The translations under genes and the position numbers were made by a program. A DNA stretch of 64,000 nucleotides from Siphonodentalium dalli (Eukaryota > Mollusca > Scaphopoda > Gadilida > Siphonodentaliidae). This document shows, in pieces, positions 46,001 to 61,000 of the stretch (the first letter of the stretch is position 1; the number at the start of each line of letters is the position of its first letter). Location of the stretch: contig CP136062.1 in assembly GCA_032622095.1 (NCBI GenBank), forward strand, positions 155,922,875 to 155,986,874, written 5' to 3'. The notes under the pieces were generated by a model. That model searched no databases. It was given only the letters and a program-made list of their open reading frames with translations, and was not told the DNA's origin.

Positions 46001-49000
46001 TTAAATTGGTATATTTAACTTGAATTGGGCCATATGACCCATTATATGTATCTACTTCCAACACTTTTGTTGTTTGTGGATAGGTATGCATCTATGCAAA
46101 TGGTTTGCACAAAGTTTGGGCTCCTCAGTGGGATTTAAGTGTATTGAGACAGCCCAACACCCACAGCACCCATGATAAAACCATACAGCACCCGTGCCTA
46201 TGAAAACATATTTCTGAATCAGCCATCTCTCAGACTATACTCATTCTGTAAATGATTCCATATTTCACTCTCGAATATATAGAGGCAATGGGAAAAAAAT
46301 ATTTGGGCACCTGAATGGGATTTTGGGCTCTATTCAGGGGGGATATTTGTTTTTTTTAATGGTTAAATTTGTATATTTAACTGGAATTGGGTCCTGTAAA
46401 GGTATATACTTCTAGGTCTCCTAGTGTTTTTGGAAATATCTGCATCAGTATAAGAAGATTTGCAAAAGTTTGGGCTCCTTAGTGGGTTTTAAGGGTATGG
46501 AGACAGCCCAACACCCACAGCACCCATGACAATTCAAGTTAAATTGGTATATTTAACTTGAATTGGGCCATATGACCCATTATATGTATCTACTTCCAAC
46601 ACTTTTGTTGTTTGTGGATAGGTATGCATCTATGCAAATGGTTTGCACAAAGTTTGGGCTCCTCAGTAGGTTTTAAGGGTATTGAGACAGCCCAACACCC
46701 ACAGCACCCATGATAAAACCATACAGCACCCGTGCCTATGAAAACATATTTCTGAGTCAGCCATCTCTCAGACTATACCCATTCTGTAAATGATTCCACA
46801 TTTCACTCTAGAATATATAGAGGCAATGGGAAAAAAATATTTGGGCACCTGAATGGGATTTTGGGCTCTATTCAAGGGGGATATTTGTTTTTTTTAATGG
46901 TTAAATTGGTATATTTAACTGGAATTGGGTCCTGTAAAGGTATATACTTCTAGGTCTCCTAGTGTTTTTGGAAATATCTGCATCAGTATAAGAAGATTTG
47001 CAAAAGTTTGGGCTCCTTAGTGGGTTTTAAGGGTATGGAGACAGCCCAACACCCACAGCACCCATGACAATTCAAGTTAAATTGGTATATTTAACTTTAA
47101 TTGGGCCATATGACCCATTATATGTATCTACTTCCAACACTTTTGTTGTTTATGGATAGGTATGCATCTATGCAAATGGTTTGCACAAAGTTTGGTCTCC
47201 TCGGTGGGTTTTAAGGGTATTGAGACAGCCCAACACCCATAGCACCCATGATAAAACCATACAGCACCCGTGCCTATGAAAACATATTTCTGAATCAGCC
47301 ATCTCTCAGACTATACTCATTCTGTAAATGATTCCACATTTCACTCTAGAATATATAGAGGCAATGGGAAACAAATATTTGGGCACCTGAATGGGATTTT
47401 GGGCTCTATTCAGGAGGGATATTTGGTTTTTTTAATGGTTAAATTTGTATATTTAACTGGAATTGGGTCCTGTAAAGGTATATACTTCTAGGTCTCCTAG
47501 TGTTTTTGGAAATATCTGCATCAGTATAAGAAGATTTGCAAAAGTTTGGGCTCCTTAGTGGGTTTTAAGGGTATGGAGACAGCCCAACACCCACAGCACC
47601 CATGACAATTCAAGTTAAATTGGTATATTTAACTTGAATTGGGCCATATGACTCATTATATGTATCTACTTCCAACACTTTTGCTGTTTGTGGATAGGTA
47701 TGCATCTATGCAAATGGTTTGCACAAAGTTTGGGCTCCTCAGTGGGTTTTAAGGGTATTGAGACAGCCCAACACCCACAGCACCCATGATAAAACCATAC
47801 AGCACCCGTGCCTATGAAAACATATTTCTTAATCAGCCATCTCTCAGACGATACTCATTCTGTAAATGATTCCATATTTCACTCTAGAATATATAGAGGC
47901 AATGGGAAAAAAATATTTGGGCACCTGAATGGGATTTTGGGCTCTATTCAGGGGGGATATTTGTTTTTTTTAATGGTTAAATTTGTATATTTAACTGGAA
48001 TTGGGTCCTGTAAAGGTATATACTTCTAGGTCTCCTAGTGTTTTTGGAAATATCTGCATCAGTATAAGAAGATTTGCAAAAGTTTGGGCTCCTTAGTGGG
48101 TTTTAAGGGTATGGAGACAGCCCAACACCCACAGCACCCATGACAATTCAAGTTAAATTGGTATATTTAACTTGAATTGGGCCATATGACCCATTATATG
48201 TATCTACTTCCAACACTTTTGTTGTTTGTGGATAGGTATGCATCTATGCAAATGGTTTGCACAGAGTTTGGGCTCCTCAGTGGGTTTTAAGGGTATTGAG
48301 ACAGCCCAACACCCACAGCACCCATGATAAAACCATACAGCACCCGTGCCTATGAAAACATATTTCTGAGTCAGCCATCTCTCAGACTATACCCATTCTG
48401 TAAATGATTCCACATTTCACTCTAGAATATATAGAGGCAATGGGAAAAAAATATTTAGGCACCTGAATGGGATTTTGGGCTCTATTCAGGGGGGATATTT
48501 GGTTTTTTTAATGGTTAAATTGGTATATTTAACTGGAATTGGGTCCTGTAAAGGTATATACTTCTAGGTCTCCTAGTGTTTTTGGAAATATCTGCATCAG
48601 TATAAGAAGATTTGCAAAAGTTTGGGCTCCTTAGTGGGTTTTAAGGGTATGGAGACAGCCCAACACCCACAGCACCCATGACAATTCAAGTTAAATTGGT
48701 ATATTTAACTTGAATTGGGCCATATAACCCATTATATGTATCTACTTCCAACACTTTTGTTGTTTGTGGATAGGTATGTATCTATGCAAATGGTTTGCAC
48801 AAAGTTTGGGCTCCTCAGTGGGTTTTAAGGGTATTGAGACAGCCCAACACCCACAGCACCCATGATAAAACCATACAGCACCCGTGCCTATGAAAACATA
48901 TTTCTTAATCAGCCATCTCTCAGACGATACTCATTCTGTAAATGATTCCATATTTCACTCTAGAATATATAGAGGCAATGGGAAAAAAATATTTGGGCAC

Positions 49001-52000
49001 CTGAATGGGATTTTGGGCTCTATTCAGGGGGGATATTTGTTTTTTTTAATGGTTAAATTTGTATATTTAACTGGAATTGGGTCCTGTAAAGGTATATACT
49101 TCTAGGTCTCCTAGTGTTTTTGGAAATATCTGCATCAGTATAAGAAGATTTGCAAAAGTTTGGGCTCCTTAGTGGGTTTTAAGGGTATGGAGACAGCCCA
49201 ACACCCACAGCACCCATGACAATTCAAGTTAAATTGGTATATTTAACTTGAATTGGGCCATATGACCCATTATATGTATCTACTTCCAACACTTTTGTTG
49301 TTTGTGGATAGGTATGCATCTATGCAAATGGTTTGCACAGAGTTTGGGCTCCTCAGTGGGTTTTAAGGGTATTGAGACAGCCCAACACCCACAGCACCCA
49401 TGATAAAACCATACAGCACCCGTGCCTATGAAAACATATTTCTGAGTCAGCCATCTCTCAGACTATACCCATTCTGTAAATGATTCCACATTTCACTCTA
49501 GAATATATAGAGGCAATGGGAAAAAAATATTTAGGCACCTGAATGGGATTTTGGGCTCTATTCAGGGGGGATATTTGGTTTTTTTAATGGTTAAATTGGT
49601 ATATTTAACTGGAATTGGGTCCTGTAAAGGTATATACTTCTAGGTCTCCTAGTGTTTTTGGAAATATCTGCATCAGTATAAGAAGATTTGCAAAAGTTTG
49701 GGCTCCTTAGTGGGTTTTAAGGGTATGGAGACAGCCCAACACCCACAGCACCCATGACAATTCAAGTTAAATTGGTATATTTAACTTGAATTGGGCCATA
49801 TAACCCATTATATGTATCTACTTCCAACACTTTTGTTGTTTGTGGAAAGGTATGTATCAATGCAAATGGTTTGCACAAAGTTTGGGCTCCTCAGTGGGTT
49901 TTAAGGGTATTGAGACAGCCCAACACCCACAGCACCCATGATAAAACCATACAGCACCCGTGCCTATGAAAACATATTTCTGAGTCAGCCATCTCTCAGA
50001 CTATACCCATTCTGTAAATGATTCCACATTTCACTCTAGAATATATAGAGGCAATGGGAAAAAAATATTTGGGCACCTGAATGGGATTTTGGGCTCTATT
50101 CAGGGGGATATTTGTTTTTTTTAATGGTTAAATTTGTATATTTAACTGGAATTGGGTCCTGTAAAGGTATATACTTCTAGGTCTCCTAGTGTTTTTGGAA
50201 ATATCTGCATCAGTATAAGAAGATTTGCAAAAGTTTGGGCTCCTTAGTGGGTTTTAAGGGTATGGCGACAGCCCAACACCCACAGCACCCATGACAATTC
50301 AAGTTAAATTGGTATATTTAACTTGAATTGGGCCATATGACTCATTATATGTATCTACTTCCAACACTTTTGTTGTTTGTGGATAGGTATGCATCTATGC
50401 AAATGGTTTGCACAAAGTTTGGGCTCCTCAGTGGGTTTTAAGGGTATTGAGACAGCCCAACACCCACAGCACCCATGATAAAACCATACAGCACCCGTGC
50501 CTATGAATATATATTTCTGAGTCAGCCATCTCTCAGACTATACCCATTCTGTAAATGATTCCACATTTCACTCTAGAATATATAGAGGCAATGGGAAAAA
50601 AATATTTGGGCACCTGAATGGGATTTTGGGCTTTATTCAGGGGGGATATTTTGTTTTTTTAATGGTTAAATTGGTATATTTAACTGGAATTGGGTTCTGT
50701 AAAGGTATATACTTCTAGGTCTCCTAGTGTTTTTGGAAATATCTGCATCAGTATAAGAAGATTTGCAAAAGTTTGGGCTCCTTAGTGGGTTTTAAGGGTA
50801 TGGAGACAGCCCAACACCCACAGCACCCATGACAATTCAAGTTAAATTGGTATATTTAACTTGAATTGGGCCATATGACCCATTATATGTATCTACTTCC
50901 AACACTTTTGTTGTTTGTGGATAGGTATGCATCTATGCAAATGGTTTGCACAAAGTTTGGGCTCCTCAGTAGGTTTTAAGGGTATTGAGACAGCCCAACA
51001 CCCACAGCACCCATGATAAAACCATACAGCACCCGTGCCTATGAAAACATATTTCTGAGTCAGCCATCTCTCAGACTATACCCATTCTGTAAATGATTCC
51101 ACATTTCACTCTAGAATATATAGAGGCAATGGGAAAAAAATATTTGGGCACCTGAATGGGATTTTGGGCTCTATTCAAGGGGGATATTTGTTTTTTTTAA
51201 TGGTTAAATTGGTATATTTAACTGGAATTGGGTCCTGTAAAGGTATATACTTCTAGGTCTCCTAGTGTTTTTGGAAATATCTGCATCAGTATAAGAAGAT
51301 TTGCAAAAGTTTGGGCTCCTTAGTGGGTTTTAAGGGTATGGAGACAGCCCAACACCCACAGCACCCATGACAATTCAAGTTAAATTGGTATATTTAACTT
51401 TAATTGGGCCATATGACTCATTATATGTATCTACTTCCAACACTTTTGTTGTTTGTGGATAGCTATGCATCTATGCAAATGGTTTGCACAAAGTTTGGGC
51501 TCCTCAGTTGGTTTTAAGGGTATTGAGACAGCCCAACACCCACAGCACCCATGATAAAACCATACAGCACCCGTGCCTATGAAAACATATTTCTGAGTCA
51601 GCCATCTCTCAGACTATACCCATTCTGTAAATGATTCCACATTTCACTCTAGAATATATAGAGGCAATGGGAAAAAAATATTTGGGCACCTGAATGGGAT
51701 TTTGGGCTCTTTTCAGGGGGGATATTTGGTTTTTTTAATGGTTAAATTTGTATATTTAACTGGAATTGGGTCCTGTAAAGGTATATACTTCTAGGTCTCC
51801 TAGTGTTTTTGGAAATATCTGCATCAGTATAAGAAGATTTGCAAAAGTTTGGACCCCTTAGTGGGTTTTAAGGGTATGGAGACAGCCCAACACCCACAGC
51901 ACCCATGACAATTCAAGTTAAATTGGTATATTTAACTTGAATTTGGCCATATGACCCATTATATGTATCTACTTCCAACACTTTTGTTGTTTGTGGATAG

Positions 52001-55000
52001 GTATGCATCTATGCAAATGGTTTGCACAAAGTTTGGGCTCCTCAGTGGGTTTTAAGGGTATTGAGACAGCCCAACACCCACAGCACCCATGATAAAACCA
52101 TACAGCACCCGTGCCTATGAAAACATATTTCTGAATCAGCCATCTCTCAGACTATACTCATTCTGTAAATGATTCCACATTTCACTCTCGAATATATAGA
52201 GGCAATGGGAAAAAAATATTTGGGCACCTGAATGGGATTTTGGGCTCTATTCAGGGGGGATATTTGTTTTTTTTAATGGTTAAATTGGTATATTTAACTG
52301 GAATTGGGTCCTGTAAAGGTATATACTTCTAGGTCTCCTAGTGTTTTTGGAAATATCTGCATCAGTATAAGAAGATTTGCAAAAGTTTGGGCTCCTTAGT
52401 GGGTTTTAAGGGTATGGAGACAGCCCAACACCCACAGCACCCATGACAATTCAAGTTAAATTGGTATATTTAACTTTAATTGGGCCATATGACCCATTAT
52501 ATGTATCTACTTCCAACACTTTTGTTGTTTGTGGATAGCTATGCATCTATGCAAATGGTTTGCACAAAGTTTGGGCTCCTCAGTTGGTTTTAAGGGTATT
52601 GAGACAGCCCAACACCCACAGCACCCATGATAAAACCATACAGCACCCGTGCCTATGAAAACATATTTCTGAGTCAGCCATCTCTCAGACTATACCCATT
52701 CTGTAAATGATTCCACATTTCACTCTAGAATATATAGAGGCAATGGGAAAAAAATATTTGGGCACCTGAATGGGATTTTGGGCTCTTTTCAGGGGGGATA
52801 TTTGGTTTTTTTAATGGTTAAATTTGTATATTTAACTGGAATTGGGTCCTGTAAAGGTATATACTTCTAGGTCTCCTAGTGTTTTTGGAAATATCTGCAT
52901 CAGTATAAGAAGATTTGCAAAAGTTTGGACCCCTTAGTGGGTTTTAAGGGTATGGAGACAGCCCAACACCCACAGCACCCATGACAATTCAAGTTAAATT
53001 GGTATATTTAACTTGAATTTGGCCATATGACCCATTATATGTATCTACTTCCAACACTTTTGTTGTTTGTGGATAGGTATGCATCTATGCAAATGGTTTG
53101 CACAAAGTTTGGGCTCCTCAGTGGGTTTTAAGGGTATTGAGACAGCCCAACACCCACAGCACCCATGATAAAACCATACAGCACCCGTGCCTATGAAAAC
53201 ATATTTCTGAATCAGCCATCTCTCAGACTATACTCATTCTGTAAATGATTCCACATTTCACTCTCGAATATATAGAGGCAATGGGAAAAAAATATTTGGG
53301 CACCTGAATGGGATTTTGGGCTCTATTCAGGGGGGATATTTGGTTTTTTTAATGGTTAAATTGGTATATTTAACTGGAATTGGGTCCTTTAAAGGTATAT
53401 ACTTCTAGGTCTCCTAGTGTTTTTGGAAATATCTGCATCAGTATAAGAAGATTTGCAAAAGTTTGGGCTCCTTAGTGGGTTTTAAGGGTATGGAGACAGC
53501 CCAACACCCACAGCACCCATGACAATTCAAGTTAAATTGGTATATTTAACTTGAATTGGGCCATATGACCCATTATATGTATCTACTTCCAACACTTTTG
53601 TTGTTTGTGGATAGGTATGCATCTATGCAAATGGTTTGCACAAAGTTTGGGCTCCTCAGTGGGTTTTAAGTGTATTGAGACAGCCCAACACCCACAGCAC
53701 CCATGATAAAACCATACAGCACCCGTGCCTATGAAAACATATTTCTGAATCAGCCATCTCTCAGACTATACTCATTCGGTAAATGATTCCATATTTCACT
53801 CTAGAATATATAGAGGCAATGGGAAAAAAATATTTGGGCACCTGAATGGGATTTTGGGCTCTATTCAGGGGGGATATTTGTTTTTTTTAATGGTTAAATT
53901 TGTATATTTAACTGGAATTGGGTCCTGTAAAGGTATATACTTCTAGGTCTCCTAGTGTTTTTGGAAATATCTGCATCAGTATAAGAAGATTTGCAAAAGT
54001 TTGGGCTCCTTAGTGGGTTTTAAGGGTATGGAGACAGCCCAACACCCACAGCACCCATGACAATTCAAGTTAAATTGGTATATTTAACTTGAATTGGGCC
54101 ATATGACCCATTATATGTATCTACTTCCAACACTTTTGTTGTTTGTGGATAGGTATGCATCTATGCAAATGGTTTGCACAAAGTTTGGGCTCCTCAGTAG
54201 GTTTTAAGGGTATTGAGACAGCCCAACACCCACAGCACCCATGATAAAACCATACAGCACCCGTGCCTATGAAAACATATTTCTGAGTCAGCCATCTCTC
54301 AGACTATACCCATTCTGTAAATGATTCCACATTTCACTCTAGAATATATAGAGGCAATGGGAAAAAAATATTTGGGCACCTGAATGGGATTTTGGGCTCT
54401 ATTCAAGGGGGATATTTGTTTTTTTTAATGGTTAAATTGGTATATTTAACTGGAATTGGGTCCTGTAAAGGTATATACTTCTAGGTCTCCTAGTGTTTTT
54501 GGAAATATCTGCATCAGTATAAGAAGATTTGCAAAAGTTTGGGCTCCTTAGTGGGTTTTAAGGGTATGGAGACAGCCCAACACCCACAGCACCCATGACA
54601 ATTCAAGTTAAATTGGTATATTTAACTTTAATTGGGCCATATGACCCATTATATGTATCTACTTCCAACACTTTTGTTGTTTATGGATAGGTATGCATCT
54701 ATGCAAATGGTTTGCACAAAGTTTGGTCTCCTCGGTGGGTTTTAAGGGTATTGAGACAGCCCAACACCCACAGCACCCATGATAAAACCATACAGCACCC
54801 GTGCCTATGAAAACATATTTCTGAATCAGCCATCTCTCAGACTATACTCATTCTGTAAATGATTCCACATTTCACTCTAGAATATATAGAGGCAATGGGA
54901 AACAAATATTTGGGCACCTGAATGGGATTTTGGGCTCTATTCAGGAGGGATATTTGGTTTTTTTAATGGTTAAATTTGTATATTTAACTGGAATTGGGTC

Positions 55001-58000
55001 CTGTAAAGGTATATACTTCTAGGTCTCCTAGTGTTTTTGGAAATATCTGCATCAGTATAAGAAGATTTGCAAAAGTTTGGACCCCTTAGTGGGTTTTAAG
55101 GGTATGGAGACAGCCCAACACCCACAGCACCCATGACAATTCAAGTTAAATTGGTATATTTAACTTGAATTTGGCCATATGACCCATTATATGTATCTAC
55201 TTCCAACACTTTTGTTGTTTGTGGATAGGTATGCATCTATGCAAATGGTTTGCACAAAGTTTGGGCTCCTCAGTGGGTTTTAAGGGTATTGAGACAGCCC
55301 AACACCCACAGCACCCATGATAAAACCATACAGCACCCGTGCCTATGAAAACATATTTCTGAATCAGCCATCTCTCAGACTATACTCATTCTGTAAATGA
55401 TTCCACATTTCACTCTCGAATATATAGAGGCAATGGGAAAAAAATATTTGGGCACCTGAATGGGATTTTGGGCTCTATTCAGGGGGGATATTTGTTTTTT
55501 TTAATGGTTAAATTGGTATATTTAACTGGAATTGGGTCCTGTAAAGGTATATACTTCTAGGTCTCCTAGTGTTTTTGGAAATATCTGCATCAGTATAAGA
55601 AGATTTGCAAAAGTTTGGGCTCCTTAGTGGGTTTTAAGGGTATGGAGACAGCCCAACACCCACAGCACCCATGACAATTCAAGTTAAATTGGTATATTTA
55701 ACTTTAATTGGGCCATATGACCCATTATATGTATCTACTTCCAACACTTTTGTTGTTTGTGGATAGCTATGCATCTATGCAAATGGTTTGCACAAAGTTT
55801 GGGCTCCTCAGTTGGTTTTAAGGGTATTGAGACAGCCCAACACCCACAGCACCCATGATAAAACCATACAGCACCCGTGCCTATGAAAACATATTTCTGA
55901 GTCAGCCATCTCTCAGACTATACCCATTCTGTAAATGATTCCACATTTCACTCTAGAATATATAGAGGCAATGGGAAAAAAATATTTGGGCACCTGAATG
56001 GGATTTTGGGCTCTTTTCAGGGGGGATATTTGGTTTTTTTAATGGTTAAATTTGTATATTTAACTGGAATTGGGTCCTGTAAAGGTATATACTTCTAGGT
56101 CTCCTAGTGTTTTTGGAAATATCTGCATCAGTATAAGAAGATTTGCAAAAGTTTGGACCCCTTAGTGGGTTTTAAGGGTATGGAGACAGCCCAACACCCA
56201 CAGCACCCATGACAATTCAAGTTAAATTGGTATATTTAACTTGAATTTGGCCATATGACCCATTATATGTATCTACTTCCAACACTTTTGTTGTTTGTGG
56301 ATAGGTATGCATCTATGCAAATGGTTTGCACAAAGTTTGGGCTCCTCAGTGGGTTTTAAGGGTATTGAGACAGCCCAACACCCACAGCACCCATGATAAA
56401 ACCATACAGCACCCGTGCCTATGAAAACATATTTCTGAATCAGCCATCTCTCAGACTATACTCATTCTGTAAATGATTCCACATTTCACTCTCGAATATA
56501 TAGAGGCAATGGGAAAAAAATATTTGGGCACCTGAATGGGATTTTGGGCTCTATTCAGGGGGGATATTTGGTTTTTTTAATGGTTAAATTGGTATATTTA
56601 ACTGGAATTGGGTCCTTTAAAGGTATATACTTCTAGGTCTCCTAGTGTTTTTGGAAATATCTGCATCAGTATAAGAAGATTTGCAAAAGTTTGGGCTCCT
56701 TAGTGGGTTTTAAGGGTATGGAGACAGCCCAACACCCACAGCACCCATGACAATTCAAGTTAAATTGGTATATTTAACTTGAATTGGGCCATATGACCCA
56801 TTATATGTATCTACTTCCAACACTTTTGTTGTTTGTGGATAGGTATGCATCTATGCAAATGGTTTGCACAAAGTTTGGGCTCCTCAGTGGGTTTTAAGTG
56901 TATTGAGACAGCCCAACACCCACAGCACCCATGATAAAACCATACAGCACCCGTGCCTATGAAAACATATTTCTGAATCAGCCATCTCTCAGACTATACT
57001 CATTCTGTAAATGATTCCATATTTCACTCTAGAATATATAGAGGCAATGGGAAAAAAATATTTGGGCACCTGAATGGGATTTTGGGCTCTATTCAGGGGG
57101 GATATTTGTTTTTTTTAATGGTTAAATTTGTATATTTAACTGGAATTGGGTCCTGTAAAGGTATATACTTCTAGGTCTCCTAGTGTTTTTGGAAATATCT
57201 GCATCAGTATAAGAAGATTTGCAAAAGTTTGGGCTCCTTAGTGGGTTTTAAGGGTATGGAGACAGCCCAACACCCACAGCACCCATGACAATTCAAGTTA
57301 AATTGGTATATTTAACTTGAATTGGGCCATATGACCCATTATATGTATCTACTTCCAACACTTTTGTTGTTTGTGGATAGGTATGCATCTATGCAAATGG
57401 TTTGCACAAAGTTTGGGCTCCTCAGTAGGTTTTAAGGGTATTGAGACAGCCCAACACCCACAGCACCCATGATAAAACCATACAGCACCCGTGCCTATGA
57501 AAACATATTTCTGAGTCAGCCATCTCTCAGACTATACCCATTCTGTAAATGATTCCACATTTCACTCTAGAATATATAGAGGCAATGGGAAAAAAATATT
57601 TGGGCACCTGAATGGGATTTTGGGCTCTATTCAAGGGGGATATTTGTTTTTTTTAATGGTTAAATTGGTATATTTAACTGGAATTGGGTCCTGTAAAGGT
57701 ATATACTTCTAGGTCTCCTAGTGTTTTTGGAAATATCTGCATCAGTATAAGAAGATTTGCAAAAGTTTGGGCTCCTTAGTGGGTTTTAAGGGTATGGAGA
57801 CAGCCCAACACCCACAGCACCCATGACAATTCAAGTTAAATTGGTATATTTAACTTTAATTGGGCCATATGACCCATTATATGTATCTACTTCCAACACT
57901 TTTGTTGTTTATGGATAGGTATGCATCTATGCAAATGGTTTGCACAAAGTTTGGTCTCCTCGGTGGGTTTTAAGGGTATTGAGACAGCCCAACACCCACA

Positions 58001-61000
58001 GCACCCATGATAAAACCATACAGCACCCGTGCCTATGAAAACATATTTCTGAATCAGCCATCTCTCAGACTATACTCATTCTGTAAATGATTCCACATTT
58101 CACTCTAGAATATATAGAGGCAATGGGAAACAAATATTTGGGCACCTGAATGGGATTTTGGGCTCTATTCAGGAGGGATATTTGGTTTTTTTAATGGTTA
58201 AATTTGTATATTTAACTGGAATTGGGTCCTGTAAAGGTATATACTTCTAGGTCTCCTAGTGTTTTTGGAAATATCTGCATCAGTATAAGAAGATTTGCAA
58301 AAGTTTGGGCTCCTTAGTGGGTTTTAAGGGTATGGAGACAGCCCAACACCCACAGCACCCATGACAATTCAAGTTAAATTGGTATATTTAACTTGAATTG
58401 GGCCATATGACTCATTATATGTATCTACTTCCAACACTTTTGCTGTTTGTGGATAGGTATGCATCTATGCAAATGGTTTGCACAAAGTTTGGGCTCCTCA
58501 GTGGGTTTTAAGGGTATTGAGACAGCCCAACACCCACAGCACCCATGATAAAACCATACAGCACCCGTGCCTATGAAAACATATTTCTTAATCAGCCATC
58601 TCTCAGACGATACTCATTCTGTAAATGATTCCATATTTCACTCTAGAATATATAGAGGCAATGGGAAAAAAATATTTGGGCACCTGAATGGGATTTTGGG
58701 CTCTATTCAGGGGGGATATTTGTTTTTTTTAATGGTTAAATTTGTATATTTAACTGGAATTGGGTCCTGTAAAGGTATATACTTCTAGGTCTCCTAGTGT
58801 TTTTGGAAATATCTGCATCAGTATAAGAAGATTTGCAAAAGTTTGGGCTCCTTAGTGGGTTTTAAGGGTATGGAGACAGCCCAACACCCACAGCACCCAT
58901 GACAATTCAAGTTAAATTGGTATATTTAACTTGAATTGGGCCATATGACCCATTATATGTATCTACTTCCAACACTTTTGTTGTTTGTGGATAGGTATGC
59001 ATCTATGCAAATGGTTTGCACAGAGTTTGGGCTCCTCAGTGGGTTTTAAGGGTATTGAGACAGCCCAACACCCACAGCACCCATGATAAAACCATACAGC
59101 ACCCGTGCCTATGAAAACATATTTCTGAGTCAGCCATCTCTCAGACTATACCCATTCTGTAAATGATTCCACATTTCACTCTAGAATATATAGAGGCAAT
59201 GGGAAAAAAATATTTAGGCACCTGAATGGGATTTTGGGCTCTATTCAGGGGGGATATTTGGTTTTTTTAATGGTTAAATTGGTATATTTAACTGGAATTG
59301 GGTCCTGTAAAGGTATATACTTCTAGGTCTCCTAGTGTTTTTGGAAATATCTGCATCAGTATAAGAAGATTTGCAAAAGTTTGGGCTCCTTAGTGGGTTT
59401 TAAGGGTATGGAGACAGCCCAACACCCACAGCACCCATGACAATTCAAGTTAAATTGGTATATTTAACTTGAATTGGGCCATATAACCCATTATATGTAT
59501 CTACTTCCAACACTTTTGTTGTTTGTGGATAGGTATGTATCTATGCAAATGGTTTGCATAAAGTTTGGGCTCCTCAGTGGGTTTTAAGGGTATTGAGACA
59601 GCCCAACACCCACAGCACCCATGATAAAACCATACAGCACCCGTGCCTATGAAAACATATTTCTTAATCAGCCATCTCTCAGACGATACTCATTCTGTAA
59701 ATGATTCCATATTTCACTCTAGAATATATAGAGGCAATGGGAAAAAAATATTTGGGCACCTGAATGGGATTTTGGGCTCTATTCAGGGGGGATATTTGTT
59801 TTTTTTAATGGTTAAATTTGTATATTTAACTGGAATTGGGTCCTGTAAAGGTATATACTTCTAGGTCTCCTAGTGTTTTTGGAAATATCTGCATCAGTAT
59901 AAGAAGATTTGCAAAAGTTTGGGCTCCTTAGTGGGTTTTAAGGGTATGGAGACAGCCCAACACCCACAGCACCCATGACAATTCAAGTTAAATTGGTATA
60001 TTTAACTTGAATTGGGCCATATGACCCATTATATGTATCTACTTCCAACACTTTTGTTGTTTGTGGATAGGTATGCATCTATGCAAATGGTTTGCACAGA
60101 GTTTGGGCTCCTCAGTGGGTTTTAAGGGTATTGAGACAGCCCAACACCCACAGCACCCATGATAAAACCATACAGCACCCGTGCCTATGAAAACATATTT
60201 CTGAGTCAGCCATCTCTCAGACTATACCCATTCTGTAAATGATTCCACATTTCACTCTAGAATATATAGAGGCAATGGGAAAAAAATATTTAGGCACCTG
60301 AATGGGATTTTGGGCTCTATTCAGGGGGGATATTTGGTTTTTTTAATGGTTAAATTGGTATATTTAACTGGAATTGGGTCCTGTAAAGGTATATACTTCT
60401 AGGTCTCCTAGTGTTTTTGGAAATATCTGCATCAGTATAAGAAGATTTGCAAAAGTTTGGGCTCCTTAGTGGGTTTTAAGGGTATGGAGACAGCCCAACA
60501 CCCACAGCACCCATGACAATTCAAGTTAAATTGGTATATTTAACTTGAATTGGGCCATATAACCCATTATATGTATCTACTTCCAACACTTTTGTTGTTT
60601 GTGGAAAGGTATGTATCTATGCAAATGGTTTGCACAAAGTTTGGGCTCCTCAGTGGGTTTTAAGGGTATTGAGACAGCCCAACACCCACAGCACCCATGA
60701 TAAAACCATACAGCACCCGTGCCTATGAAAACATATTTCTGAGTCAGCCATCTCTCAGACTATACCCATTCTGTAAATGATTCCACATTTCACTCTAGAA
60801 TATATAGAGGCAATGGGAAAAAAATATTTGGGCACCTGAATGGGATTTTGGGCTCTATTCAGGGGGATATTTGTTTTTTTTAATGGTTAAATTTGTATAT
60901 TTAACTGGAATTGGGTCCTGTAAAGGTATTATACTTCTAGGTCTCCTAGTGTTTTTGGAAATATCTGCATCAGTATAAGAAGATTTGCAAAAGTTTGGGC